This document shows, in pieces, positions 1 through 10,428 of a DNA stretch of 64,000 nt. Within the stretch, counting starts at the first letter, position 1. Every line of letters begins with the position of its first letter. The notes under the pieces are model-generated. The model ran no database searches and was not told where the DNA came from. It worked only from the letters and a program-made list of their open reading frames with translations. Source of the DNA: Zygnema cylindricum (taxonomy: Eukaryota > Streptophyta > Zygnematophyceae > Zygnematales > Zygnemataceae); contig JBBHKE010000200.1 of NCBI GenBank assembly GCA_037447655.1, positions 1 to 64,000 on the forward strand. Direction: 5' to 3'. Made by a program: the position numbers and the translations under genes.

Positions 1-1
1 A

Positions 2-79
2 GGAGTAATTAGAGCAAAGGATACGCCGATTTCCTGGGGCCAGGTGTTCTACCGGATGAAATGTGTGGACTTGTGCTGA
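2..79 (+). CDS. C-terminal exon of an unidentified protein (partial)
   Basis: An open frame runs from the window edge to a TGA at 77-79 and encodes 25 residues ending ISWGQVFYRMKCVDLC. The residue mix looks protein-like and the sequence after the stop is AT-rich and UTR-like. I do not recognise the family. No splice acceptor is visible because the exon starts outside the window. It could also be chance reading of a 3' UTR. Confidence 0.4.
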   Translation, partial: GVIRAKDTPISWGQVFYRMKCVDLC

Positions 80-2299
80 CCTGATTGTCGCCTTATGACA
101 GGCCACAGGTTTATTTGATGTACAGTGTTGAATAGGAATGGAATAAAATTCATGGAGGTTCCGGCTATGGCAAGTTTACTGTTCATCTGTCTTCTGTGAG
201 GGTAAACATCCTAGTTACAGGATGCTTGTCAGTGCAGCATCTGGTGGGCTCTTTTCATCTCTGTGAAATAGAATCTATTGAGTTTTTAGTGTCAAGAACT
301 TGCCATTCTATGTACATCAACGTGATTAACCTGTTAAGAGTTTCAATAATGATCATTGACCGGAAATCCCTCAGTTTTCAAGAATCCTTGAGCTTGAGAC
401 ACAGGACATGACTGCGGTAGATATTGAAATTGATTAGATGGGTAGATTCTGTGACCTAGTTGTGCAGTATCTGAACATTGGAGGTATGGCTCATACAGAG
501 TCTAGTATAGGGAGAGAGGCTTTGTTTGATTGGATTATTGACGTAATCTGTTAACAATCAGAAAGACAAGGAAAAGCACATTTACCTTTTGCTAAGCAGT
601 CGATTTAGAGGATCACAAGATTGTTAACCAGCTGTCGACATGTTTGCCCACGTTGGTACTTGTACAACTATGTGGAGTGTATCAAAATATTCCTATGGTG
701 CCTCCCTTTGCGAAATGTGATATGGTTCGTGATACAGGGTTCAAAATATTATTACAATACTTGTTCTTATGTATTTTGAGAATGTAACTGGTGCCCAAAG
801 TGGTGATGTGAGCAGAGAATGAGATTTTTATTCTCCCCTCTTATTTTACATTTTGCTATAAAGTCATGTTCTGTCTGCACACTACAGTTGCAGGTTTAAA
901 CTGTAGCTTTAGACATTTTGCTTGTGCTGATGTCCTCACGTATGTATCTAGTTTGAGACATCATTAAATCCTGTATATTGTATTGCGGTTGCGGTACTTT
1001 TTTTACAAAATTTAAAAAGTCTTGTAATGTTTTACAATCTGTCCACTATCAGCGATGGAATTTCGTTTCCGTTATTTGCTGTGATTTTTGTAACCCTTGT
1101 TATTCACACAGTTCAAACCGGCACGCTCTAATTCTTAGATTCCTCTGTCCGAGGTGAAAAGTAATAGTGCATGGAGCAAATCTAAAGGGAATCATGGTTG
1201 ATAATTGTTATGACAAAAAACAATAAGAGTCCCTATTGGGATTTGGTGTCAAACTGGTTCCCGTGTCAAGTACGCTGAGCCATGAAAACACATTTCGAAA
1301 AATTGCTGTTTTGTTCAGCGATGCAGACGATTGATTGATTGGAAATTCAATAGCGATGCATCACTTCAACTGCTATTGAAATGCCCAGCTCTTGCAAAAC
1401 TCAAATATTGAATATTGCAACTGCGCAAAATGAGAAAACATTGGCAATGCTATGATGGTCAATGCATCGACGATAAAGCCTCTAATAAAGAGGTGACGTG
1501 CAAGGTAATTTTGAGGCTTTTGAAATACGCCAACAACATATCTTTTTAAGATATCTTCAAGCGTTTATAAGAGAATGTAAATCTGATGTATCACTTCTTG
1601 ACGTATTTAACATTTTTTGATTATCGCTGCATGTTTGTTGCAACAAAACGTGGCTCTTATTTACAACTGTTACCATCGGTATGTGCAGGTGTTATAGTCT
1701 TCTCCCTGTCGGTATTGTGGTGGAGGATGGTTGACGTGGTTCGAACCTCTCCCAGGCGGTTCCGGGACTTATGACGGTAGGGTCGAGTTATGGAGCTAGG
1801 TCTTCAGTAGATTTCCATCTGTTTAACATTCCTACCTTTTCTTGGTTTGGTTTTAACTCTCTGTTGGTTTTTTAATTATGTCCATCCCGTTACTTTATTC
1901 CGTTGTTTATGTTGTCCATTCCTCGTGTGTCCTTTGAAGGGGTTATTTGGGCTCTCGATTTGTTTGCCCTCTTAATTCACTTCATATTCATTTTGTTTTG
2001 CCTTTTTTATTTTCTGGCAAGCCATTGTATCTCACCCTTGCAAACTGATGGCTTGCCATCCCGCAGTTTCTAATAAATATCATCATTATTGATGTTATTT
2101 ACAACAGGTACGTCGCTCATGCTTCCCGATTGGTCGAACAAGTTTTGCATGGGTCGCATCGAAGCGGCAAATTTTGAAAATGGCATATGTGACATCGAAG
2201 CCCAACACCACGGCACCTCCCGACGCAAAGCGAGGCTGCGCAACGGTAATATCGAGTACTGGTTCCGAATGCGGGCCGAAGCGGTATCGCTGCGGTACT
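80..2299. other. 3' UTR-like and intergenic DNA, no gene seen
   Basis: The stretch after the stop at 79 is T-rich with many short stops in every frame. The first ~900 bases could be the 3' UTR of the upstream gene. I see no convincing exon. The only structure that stands out is the inverted repeat at 2016-2057, listed separately. Confidence 0.4.
2016..2057. repeat. Perfect 10-bp inverted repeat (hairpin)
   Basis: GGCAAGCCAT at 2016-2025 is mirrored by ATGGCTTGCC at 2048-2057 with a 22-base loop. It lies about 580 bp upstream of the LHCII start codon. It could be a terminator-like hairpin or the edge of a small repeat. Nothing shows which. Confidence 0.5.
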
Positions 2300-2633
2300 T
2301 CTCCCAGCAAAGAGAAGGCCACGTGTCAGGAAAAAACCTAGGTGGAAAGTAAATGATCGCAGGGTTCTCCCGGCGTTTCTCTTCCGGCCGCCGATTGGCT
2401 CTGGCGATCGGCTCGACCCGACGAAGGCGCCTGTCGCTGAGAGCGAAGAACGCTCCTGACGGAACCAATCGGAGGGCTCCGTTTGAGATTATGTCGAAAT
2501 CAGTCGCCAGCAAATCCCAGCTAAGGAGAAGCTTTTGAGATAAAACGCTGCCGCTCGAACATACTCTGCAGCAGTCTTCTCACTCTCACTACACACTTCA
2601 AACTCCTCTCTCCCTCCGTCTTCCTCAGACGCC
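2300..2633 (+). promoter_or_regulatory. Promoter and 5' leader of the LHCII gene
   Basis: A G-box core CACGTG sits at 2320-2325 (context GCCACGTGTC). A CCAAT-type box occurs on the minus strand near 2391-2397 and on the plus strand near 2463-2468. A GATAAAA motif near 2539 could act as a TATA or I-box. The leader just before the ATG is pyrimidine-rich and free of ATGs. G-boxes and GATA/I-boxes are typical of light-regulated plant photosynthesis promoters. Assigning them to this gene is inference from position. Confidence 0.5.
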
Positions 2634-4115
2634 ATGGCTGCCCTCGTTGCTTCCCCCGCCCTTGCCCCTTCCACCTTTGCCGGACAGACCTCCGAGCTCG
2701 CTCGCCAGGTCGGCAATGGCAGCGCACGTGTGGTGATGAGGAAGACTGCTGCCAAGCCCAAGGTCTCCGAGTCCATCTGGTACGGAGCTGACCGCCCTCT
2801 CTTCCTGGGCCCTCTCTCTGGCCCCCCTCCCTCCTACCTGACCGGAGAGTTCCCCGGAGACTACGGCTGGGACACCGCCGGCCTCTCCGCCGATCCCGAG
2901 AGCTTCGCCAAGAACCGTGAGCTCGAGGTGAGAATAAAGATGGAGTACACCTGGTAGTTCGGAATAGTGGTCGGCTGCTATGATTTTGTAAACGTTTTGT
3001 GCATAGTAAAGGTCGATCTTCGACATTGTTTCCAGTTTTAAAAGTGCCGACATTGATAATCTCTTAGCTGGCAATCCTGACGTCCTCCACTGGTAGTGAA
3101 TTATCGTTCATTTACTTTCTTTTCTCAGTTTTATTTTATTCATCTGATGCTGCTGCACCTTGTGGCAGTTAGCAGCTGTTGCTACTCTTTGGCATTGTTT
3201 TTCTGCAATGTCAGAGATTCAGCTGTGGCTGCTTCTTCGTTTTACTTATTCCTGTGACTTTCTGTGACTTTCTGTGACGTAATACTAGTTTGCATTGCTC
3301 AGTTGCAAACGTATCATCCGAACGTATCTTATTTTGTTCATCTGATGCTGCTGCACCTTGTGGCAGTTAGCAGCTGTTGCTACTCTTTGACATTGTTTTT
3401 CTGCAATGTCAGAGATTCAGCTGTGGCTGCTTCTTCGTTTTACTTTTTCCTGTGACTTTCTGTGATGTTATTTAAGTTTACATTGCCCAGCTGCAAGCGT
3501 ATCATCCGAACGTATCTTGCCTCTGTTTTCTCCTTGTTCCCTGCCCCGTTGTTACAGCGTCCATTCGAACCCTAGCTCTGACCCTAACCTCGCTCCTCCT
3601 CTCTCTGGCAGGTGATCCACGCCCGGTGGGCCATGCTGGGCGCTCTCGGTTGCCTGACGCCCGAGCTCCTCTCCAACAGCGGCGTGAAGTTCGGCGAGGC
3701 CGTGTGGTTCAAGGCCGGAGCCCAGATCTTCGCTGACGGCGGCCTGGACTACCTCGGCAACCCCAGCCTCATCCACGCCCAGAGCATTCTCGCCATCCTC
3801 GGCACCCAGGTGGTGCTCATGGGCGCCATCGAGGGCTACAGAGTGGCCGGAGGCCCTCTGGGAGAGGTGACCGACCCCCTGTACCCCGGAGGCAGCTTCG
3901 ACCCCCTCGGTTTGGCTGACGACCCCGAGACCTTCGCCGAGTTGAAGGTGAAGGAGCTCAAGAATGGGCGCCTTGCCATGTTCTCCATGTTCGGATTCTT
4001 CGTCCAGGCCATCGTCACCGGAAAGTCTCCCCTCCAGAACCTCTCCGACCACTTGGCTGACCCCGCCACCAACAACGCCTGGGCCTACGCCACCGCCTTC
4101 GTGCCCGGCCAATAG
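2634..4115 (+). CDS. LHCII type I chlorophyll a/b-binding protein (Lhcb), two exons
   Basis: This is an antenna protein of photosystem II that binds chlorophyll a/b and carotenoids in the thylakoid membrane as part of trimeric LHCII. Exon 1 is 2634-2927 (98 codons) and exon 2 is 3612-4115 (167 codons plus TAG). The intron (2928-3611) is GT-AG, phase 0, and splits the conserved helix B motif just before VIHARWAM. The 265-residue product has the usual family length. Residues 1-35 are a Ser/Ala/Arg-rich chloroplast transit peptide. The mature N terminus MRKTAAKPK is followed by WYGADR, near the canonical WYGPDR trimerisation motif. Helix B ([16 protein letters not shown]), helix C (around [20 protein letters not shown]) and helix A ([15 protein letters not shown]) are all present with their chlorophyll-ligand Glu/Asn/His/Arg residues. 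GC content and codon use are much higher in GC than the surroundings, as expected of a highly expressed gene. Identity as LHCII is secure; the exact Lhcb number is not. Confidence 0.96.
3132..3525 (+). repeat. 198-bp tandem duplication inside the LHCII intron
   Basis: Two near-identical copies sit head to tail. The phrase beginning CATCTGATGCTGCTGCACC occurs at 3141 and again at 3339, a period of 198. Both copies end with a CGTATCATCCGAACGTATCT phrase. Only scattered substitutions and a small indel separate them, so the duplication is fairly recent. It lies wholly within the intron. Confidence 0.9.
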
Positions 4116-4180
4116 GAGCCTCGCGCGCCCCAATTTTGTAGATATTTGTAGCTCGCTAGCTTAGCTGGTAGCCGGAGGCA

Positions 4181-4186
4181 AATAAA
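4181..4186 (+). terminator. AATAAA poly(A) signal for the LHCII gene
   Basis: An AATAAA hexamer lies 66 bases after the LHCII stop codon, at a normal distance for a short plant 3' UTR. A second AATAAA occurs near 4284 and could be an alternative site. Confidence 0.55.
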
Positions 4187-4475
4187 ATTGACAGAGTACA
4201 GCGCTGGATCGAGGAGCACATATTTCACCAACATCTGGTATATTAGTATTTCACTTGTGTCACTGCAAATAACATTATTACTCGAATAAAAACATGGATC
4301 CAAGATCAGTTCCACGCATAATTATATCCAGTTAATTCGCACATGCAGGTGTAAATGTTGTTACCCTTTGACTATTTAATAGTCTAGTATCTCACTATTG
4401 TCTTTCTTCCTCTTGTTTTCCTCGCACAGGTTGTTTTGAAAGCTGATCTTAAATTAATTCTGGGGTTGAGTGCAG

Positions 4476-4875
4476 GCATTCAGCGTGTTTAGAAAAAGTG
4501 GAATCAATGTGCAAATGATCAGTCAAGGGGCTTCGAAGGTAATTTTTGGCAAACTCAATCTCTTCTTGCAAACATGATCTAATTAAGTTGTCGTCTAAAA
4601 GGAAGTTATCTATCGTGCTCTTTTCTCTACACTTGGACTTCTAAGTAATTCATATCATTCATTTTTCTGAAGTGCCTCATTGCCATCTTCTTATGTCAAT
4701 TCAGGTGAACATCAGTCTTGTGGTAGATGATGAACATTCTCGCGAGCTTGTGGAAAAGCTCCATCGTGAATTTTTTGAGCTACCGAAATCGACAAATGAA
4801 GAAAGTTCTGATTCTTTGTTATCTTTGGAGGATTCAAGACCGAAGGAAAGCGTTTCAGCCAACGGCTATGCATGA
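4476..4875 (+). CDS. Aspartate kinase, last two exons (C-terminal ACT domain)
   Basis: Aspartate kinase phosphorylates aspartate in the plastid, the first step toward Lys, Thr, Met and Ile. Exon 4476-4538 follows a TGCAG acceptor and encodes AFSVFRKSGINVQMISQGAS plus K. Exon 4705-4875 follows a TTCAG acceptor and encodes VNISLVVDDEHSRELVEKLH and a Ser/Glu-rich tail, ending in TGA at 4873-4875. The intron (4539-4704) is GT-AG and phase 0. NVQMISQGASKVNISLVV is the signature of the second ACT repeat of monofunctional plant aspartate kinases, which senses lysine. The next upstream exon should end with an ILE-type sequence. None is present in the ~290 bases between the LHCII poly(A) site and 4476. 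The rest of the gene is therefore either far upstream, with the LHCII gene inside a long intron, or absent, making this a fragment. Confidence 0.8.
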
Positions 4876-5927
4876 TCGGAATATAAATATTAAATCCCAT
4901 GTGTCTATTTTTTTTTCTTAAATTTCTTTGGTTGTTTCATATTTATGAAATCAGGTCCAAAGCTTCTTTTAATATCTGTTTTTAACTGAAAGAGGAAGGA
5001 GACAACTGCTCTTCTTCACTGGATTCCACTCCATTCTTTAAGCTGTTAAATGATTCATACAATAAGGGAGGATCGCGACAACTGCCCGCTATACGGAGTA
5101 TATCATAATTCTTTTCTTTTTATTTTTATGGGGAGTATTACGATATAAAGTTCAAGGTAGCGGCCATTCAGGTGGTGATGAACCGAGTTCATGTGATGTG
5201 ACAGAGACATGGAGAAATAAAAGTTTATGAAAGCATTAATTATGTTAAGGTTTACGTAGTATCTGCCAATTCTTCAGATTCAGAGGTTAAAATGAGTAGT
5301 AGGGAAGGTATGTAAGTGGCCAGCTTGTCCTCGTTATCTGATTGTAACCTTTGTTTCTCATGAAGGGGTTGATTGGGGTTCAGTGCGCTAACATGTTGTG
5401 AATAGTCTGGGACGTCTCCTGGTTTCTCTCTTTATGTTTCTCACCTTTTTTGTGCTCTTTGATTTGACATGAATTGGAGGTGCAGTAGGGGGGGGGAAGA
5501 AGCCTGTCGACAGAAGTGTGGAAAGTTGAGAATATAGCATGCATTGCTTATTTGAACTTCATTGCATTAAATTCACTGCAATGCTTATTTTTGCTTCTAC
5601 CACTTGGTGTCTGTCTTTTCTTGCACCATTTGGTAAGCGGTTGAGGAATTGTTAACATTGCTCGGGCCTAAATTAGAGTTGACAACATAACATAAGCCTC
5701 ATGCTCCATCACTATTCACTATTGATAGTGTGGCAGTAGTTGACTTAAACTGCAATGTGGACACGTTTTTTAGGAGGTCAGGGTGAGACTCCAGTAAGAA
5801 AAGCGTGATGGTAAACCATCTGGTAAGTTATGGGAACCAAAGAATAAAGGCATAATTACTTTTTTCTAAATGCAGCAAACGTTTAGTCGCAAAACGTTTT
5901 TGGTGCGGGCGGAAACTTCTTGTCAAT
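4876..5927. other. No gene seen
   Basis: AT-rich sequence follows the aspartate kinase stop. The first part is probably its 3' UTR. A nine-G run occurs near 5490. I find no coherent coding frame, TIR or tandem repeat. Confidence 0.35.
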
Positions 5928-6277
5928 AGCCATTTTCAGCCATGGATTTACCCTCGGAAGCACCACAGACTACCTCAACAACAGCCTACTTTGAGTCCAC
6001 TCAGAATTCTTCAGAATAAAAAAAACAGGCTGAAACTACACGAACAGATATTTTCTAGGCCACTTTGTATTCCCAAAAATTTTCATAAAAATATACCAAA
6101 CAGAATTATTACACCACTCAGTCAAAGTTGCAGAAAAACAGTCTGCCAGAACTTTGATAAATCTGACCAACTTCACAATGAAGTTCCAAGCAAACCAGAC
6201 ACACAATAGGTCTGCAAATTTGCCACAATATTTCCAATACAAAGAGGAACACACATGCAAAATTTCAGATAATTCTG
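5928..6277 (+). repeat. Dispersed repeat, copy A (second copy inverted at 19002-19346)
   Basis: This ~350-bp block matches the reverse complement of 19002-19346 along its whole length at roughly 85-90% identity by eye. Shared phrases include GGAAGCACCACAGACTACC, CTCAGTCAAAGTTGCAGAAA and CAGACACACAATAGGTCTGC. The other copy lies at the 3' end of the gag region of the gypsy element. I see no matching TIRs or target duplication here, so this is either a gypsy fragment or a separate short interspersed element. Confidence 0.85.
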
Positions 6278-7828
6278 CCAATACAACTGAGAGCAATCCT
6301 CAGATGAAAATTACCAAAAGGAGCAAAACAGTTTTTGTCCAAAAAATTCCTAAGTCTAAAAATGCCTAAGTCCTACAATACAGCTTACTACTAACTGTAC
6401 GGAGGCATACCAGCCGTACGTAGTCAATCAACTACCTCTATTAATGTGAGTGTACCTGAGATCTACACTAATAATTAATACACAGGACAAAACATTGTTA
6501 AATATTTACAAGTCTTACGAATTCCTCAAACGAATCGGAACCGTCCAAAATAAATATCATGTGATGGACGCGATTTCGCGTCCCTCACCAAACTGACGGG
6601 CGTCGCCGTCTGTAGATCTTCTTCGGCATCCTTGATGTCGTGAAGCATGATCACCAAAATCCAATTAGCGAAATGACATCACTCCATTCAAAGTCCGTAC
6701 CGGCGGCGTTCTTGTTCAAAAACATTCCAAATCGGATCGCTTCGCGATCCGCCGTACATTTACATATTCCGTACCTTTCCTTACGTTTTGTTCGCGCCAC
6801 TCAATTAATTACGTACATCCCAAAACAATTAGTACCATTACTCCCCTAATTCCCAGATCCATTCGAACCTCCACAATAAATCAAGATAGCATTAGAATCT
6901 CGTACTGTACCCACTAAACATTGTGTACGCACGAAATGTCACACACGCACGAAACTAACTTTTCAAACCAACAAATCTCACTTTAAGGGAAAATAAAGTG
7001 GAATCGAAAAAGGTAGACAAAAAAGGCAAGCCATGAAAAGTACGATAAGGACAAAAGTGACAGAAAAAGTAAAGGGACATACGTGACGGGGGAAATGAGA
7101 TTAAACCACGAGAAAGCCACAGGGGGTGTAAGGGGGAATTGCCGCGGGAGGAAAGGCTGGTCGTCAAGGGGAGGAAGGGGGGAAATGTCGCTACCGGGAG
7201 GGGGAGGGTGGGAGAGAGAGGGGGCAAAAAACCAGAAATGTCGTTGTCAAGAAGAGAGGAAGGGGAAGGAAGATGTGACTATCAAGGAGAGGGGCACGTG
7301 TCACTCCCGGCTGGGAGTCCTACTTGGGAGGAGTGCTGCCGATGATTGGGGGGGGCGAGAGAGGGGGGAGAGAGGGTGATTTTGCCTGCGTGTAGCCGAT
7401 GACAATCTCTCTGATGAAACAGGTGAAGGAAAATAGAATCGAAGGTAAAGCATGGCGACGGAAAGACGATGCTTTCGAGTCGACTGTGGTTTTCAAGTCG
7501 GGGTTTTCAAAAATAGTCCTTGGGCTTCTTGAAAGGCTATGCCCTAATTTCATCTAGATTCAAAAAAATTGGAAAATGTCATTCACAAGTATTTGGTGTC
7601 GTCTTTATAACTTAGAGACACTCAGGGGTTGTTTTGTTCCATTCTCGCTAACCATACGCAATAAGAAAATTGTAAAACACAAAAAAAGAGTGATAATTGT
7701 TATTATTGTTGACAAGTTACAGAGATAATTTGGCAAAGTAGTCCGTGTTTACATTTCACAATGTCAATTTAACCCATTTTTTGTGGACTAAATGGAGTTA
7801 TCTGTGGATTCTTGTGTTAAATGAATTT
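6278..7828. other. Intergenic DNA with a purine-rich block at 7080-7380
   Basis: No gene is supported. The G/A-rich block at 7080-7380 produces open frames of biased composition (Gly, Arg, Glu) that do not look like proteins. The remainder is AT-rich. Confidence 0.35.
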
Positions 7829-7832
7829 ACAC

Positions 7833-7965
7833 TAGTGTTGGGTATCGGGTAAATACATACCGCGATAATTTCGATATTTGATATATCGAATATCGATCGA
7901 GCAGAATCCTCGATATATCGTACCGAGACCAACATAAATTATCGCGATATATATCGCGATATATA
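7833..7965 (+). mobile_element. Fragment of a TAGTGTTG-terminus TIR element
   Basis: It begins TAGTGTTGGGTATCGGG, very close to the TAGTGTTGTGTATCGGT terminus of the elements at 40827 and 57748. A run of nested ATATCG/CGATAT palindromes follows, as in those copies. No matching right terminus is visible, so it is treated as a truncated or diverged relative. Confidence 0.55.
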
Positions 7966-9480
7966 GTAAAAATGGTTCCAGTCTATAATACGGTATCTCA
8001 TCCCAAAAAATTAGAAAAAAAAAAAAAAAAAAACGAGCGACCAGCTATTAAATTTGTGATAAACTTTCACAAAAAAATGGGCAGAAGACGAGAGGTGGTT
8101 GTGAAAATCATTCAGAATACCATAAATCTGTTGTTCCTAATTGATAATTTGACACCTATTTCCAAAATTAGGGTTCAGAGGGGAGAAGGTTCCAGTCTCT
8201 CCAAAACTACGTCAGCGTCCAAATAGGCGCCCCACCGGCCCAGAGGGAAGTACTTGAACTGGGACCACCTGGGGGAGGGGAGGGGGAGAGGGAGAGGGAG
8301 TGGAAATGAATAACTAAAATGCGAAGAAATGAGTGGAGCAATAAATGGAGAATGAAAAACAGATAATAATAAATAATAAATGGGAATTCAAACAAAAAGA
8401 CAATTTTACAAAATTTGTTTCCTCTGTTTGGGTGTTGTCCGCTTAAAAAAACATGTGTGACAAACAAGCAAAAACCTCGAACCTCGCCCTCTTCCCCAAT
8501 CTTTCCCAGTGTATAATTTACTTCCCAAACATCCTTTGTCTCTTATCCATCAAACATTTCCTCCCTCTACCCCTCTCTCCCTTTACCCCTCCGAATATCG
8601 GCCACTGACTTGAAACACTAATTGATAATGGAACATCAATATTTATGCTAAAAAACCATTCAACATCGGAAATTTTCTGATGGGAATTTTTTTGGCGGGA
8701 AATTGGAATTTGACGCTAAATCGACATAAAAATTGAATTTGGGAAAGACAGAAACTCAAAATTTCAATTTTAAGCATTTGAAAAAACCATCCATAATTTG
8801 AAATGGGATAAAGAGCGTCAGAAATGGGAACTAAAAAGAAGTGAATAAATAATAGTAAATAAACATATGATAAGTTTGATAAGATAAAAACAATTAGTAC
8901 AAATAGAAAGAGAGAGAGCGTGAAAAAAAGTACAGATGGTTAAAATGAAAGAAACTAGAGATATTTCTAAATTAAAAACTAAGAATAAGTATCACTATCA
9001 TCATCAGCCTCCCTATCCCACCCGATGCCCCTCCCAAATCCCCCTCCCTCCCCCTCCCTCCCCCCCACCATGCCCCGTAGGGCTTTGCCAGGCAGTGCAG
9101 ATGCAGATGGTCCACACTATTAAAGGGAGGCCGGTGGAACCCCAAGCTGGACCCAAGGCCCCAACAAAAAACAAAATTATTAATTAATTAAAAATCAAAA
9201 AACCACGGAGTATCAATTTCTAATCCTGCATGAACTCTTTTCCCCCTACCCCCCTCTTCTTCCCTTCCTCTCCCTCCCCCCCCCCCCCACCTGTGCGTCT
9301 CCGCCTGGGGGGCGTCTCTCTGCAGAAGCTCCCTCCCCACCTTCACCATCCGCGTCACTGCACCCCCTCCCCTCCCCTCCCCTCCCTCCCCCTCCCCCCC
9401 CCCCCCCCCAAAAAAAAAGACCAAAATCCACTTTTCAGAAAAAAAGAACCACATACATAAAATCCACTCTAAATAGTGTG
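7966..9480. other. Intergenic, low-complexity DNA
   Basis: Contains an A-run near 8014-8033, GGGGA/GGGAGA tracts near 8270-8300, and C-rich and CCCTC tracts at 9030-9070 and 9240-9420. Pro-rich and Gly-rich open frames here follow directly from these tracts. No gene is supported. Confidence 0.4.
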
Positions 9481-9501
9481 GAGGGCCTCCGGTGCAATGC
9501 G

Positions 9502-9558
9502 GCAGTTCCGTACACAGCAGCTGTACGGAAACGGAGGCTCCGCCGTTTACGGAACTGC
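9502..9558. repeat. Nested palindrome (cruciform-capable)
   Basis: Outer arms GCAGTTCCGTA (9502-9512) and TACGGAACTGC (9548-9558) pair perfectly. Inside them are two smaller hairpins, TTCCGTACA/TGTACGGAA and CGGAG/CTCCG. The region can fold as one long or several short stems. No function can be assigned. Confidence 0.7.
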
Positions 9559-9580
9559 ATCGGCACAGTCTCCGTGCATG

Positions 9581-9607
9581 CCACGTCACGTCACGTCACG
9601 CCACGTA
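9581..9607. repeat. CACGT pentamer tandem repeat
   Basis: Four or five CACGT/CACGC units lie in tandem. A related block (CACGTCATGTCACGTCACGT) occurs at about 9962-9985 on the other side of the poly-C run. CACGT is a core of bZIP/bHLH sites, but a regulatory role is not shown. Confidence 0.6.
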
Positions 9608-9799
9608 CCCAGATGGTGATCCACGTGGCCACACTGCAGGCTGTCCACGTCTCGCACGTGCGAAATAGGGATCACCAGATAGTGCCTGCGCCGGAAACGA
9701 ACCGACTTACTTATTATACTTTTTTTTTTGTATTTTTTTTTGTCGTTTTTCGAACTTTTCCCCTTCCTTTTTTTCCTTCCTAGGGAAAGCCGAACCCTA

Positions 9800-9828
9800 A
9801 AAACAACAATAATAACAACAATAATAAC

Positions 9829-9894
<66 letters not shown>
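9800..9894. repeat. (AAT/AAC)n microsatellite followed by a 35-C homopolymer
   Basis: AAC/AAT trinucleotides run from about 9800 to 9859 and are directly followed by an unbroken run of 35 C at 9860-9894. Homopolymers of this length are often mis-sized in assemblies. On the opposite strand this is a long G-run able to form quadruplex structures. Confidence 0.95.
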
Positions 9895-10428
9895 ACCTGG
9901 CGGCCGCCGGGCGGATGTCCTCAAACGCCATCACCAGGTCGTCCTGCAGAGGCCCCCCTGCCACGTCATGTCACGTCACGTCATGCCACGCTGTCACACG
10001 TGCGGACGCTGCTGCGGACAGGCTGGCGGGAAAGTGGCGCACCGCATAGAGGACGCGTGTCGTACGGCCATCCGTACTGCCGCGAGCCAGCTGGCAGAAC
10101 ACGCAGCGAAGAGACATGCCGCACGTGTGAGCGTGCCACGAGGAGAAGTCGACGATTGTCGGTAGCGGAGGTGACGCCGGCGGCAGAACGGGTACGACTT
10201 TGTGGTACGGAATCTGTTTGTGGTACGCGCTCGTCCGTACGGTCACTTCTGTAAAGGAGATGGCGTACGGCTGGCGGCCAACAAAGTGACACTTCCACCA
10301 CAAATAGTGAGGATATATGGAAATGTTTGCACTTTATTTAAAATGTATCATCGTTATCATTATCAACACCAAGTTTTTCATTCCATTTAATGTAATTATT
10401 TATATTATTGCAAGTATTATTAATATTA

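Noticed and set aside
196-411. A 71-residue open frame near the window start
   Set aside because: AT-rich, no splice or start context, and it lies in the likely 3' UTR of the gene ending at 79.
1725-1760. Possible tRNA gene, because of a GGTTCGAACC B-box-like word
   Set aside because: The bases around it do not form a T-stem and no A box or acceptor stem is found at the right distance.
9188-9924. Gly-rich and Pro-rich open frames
   Set aside because: They follow from C and CCCTC tracts and the poly-C run, and show no domain or codon bias.
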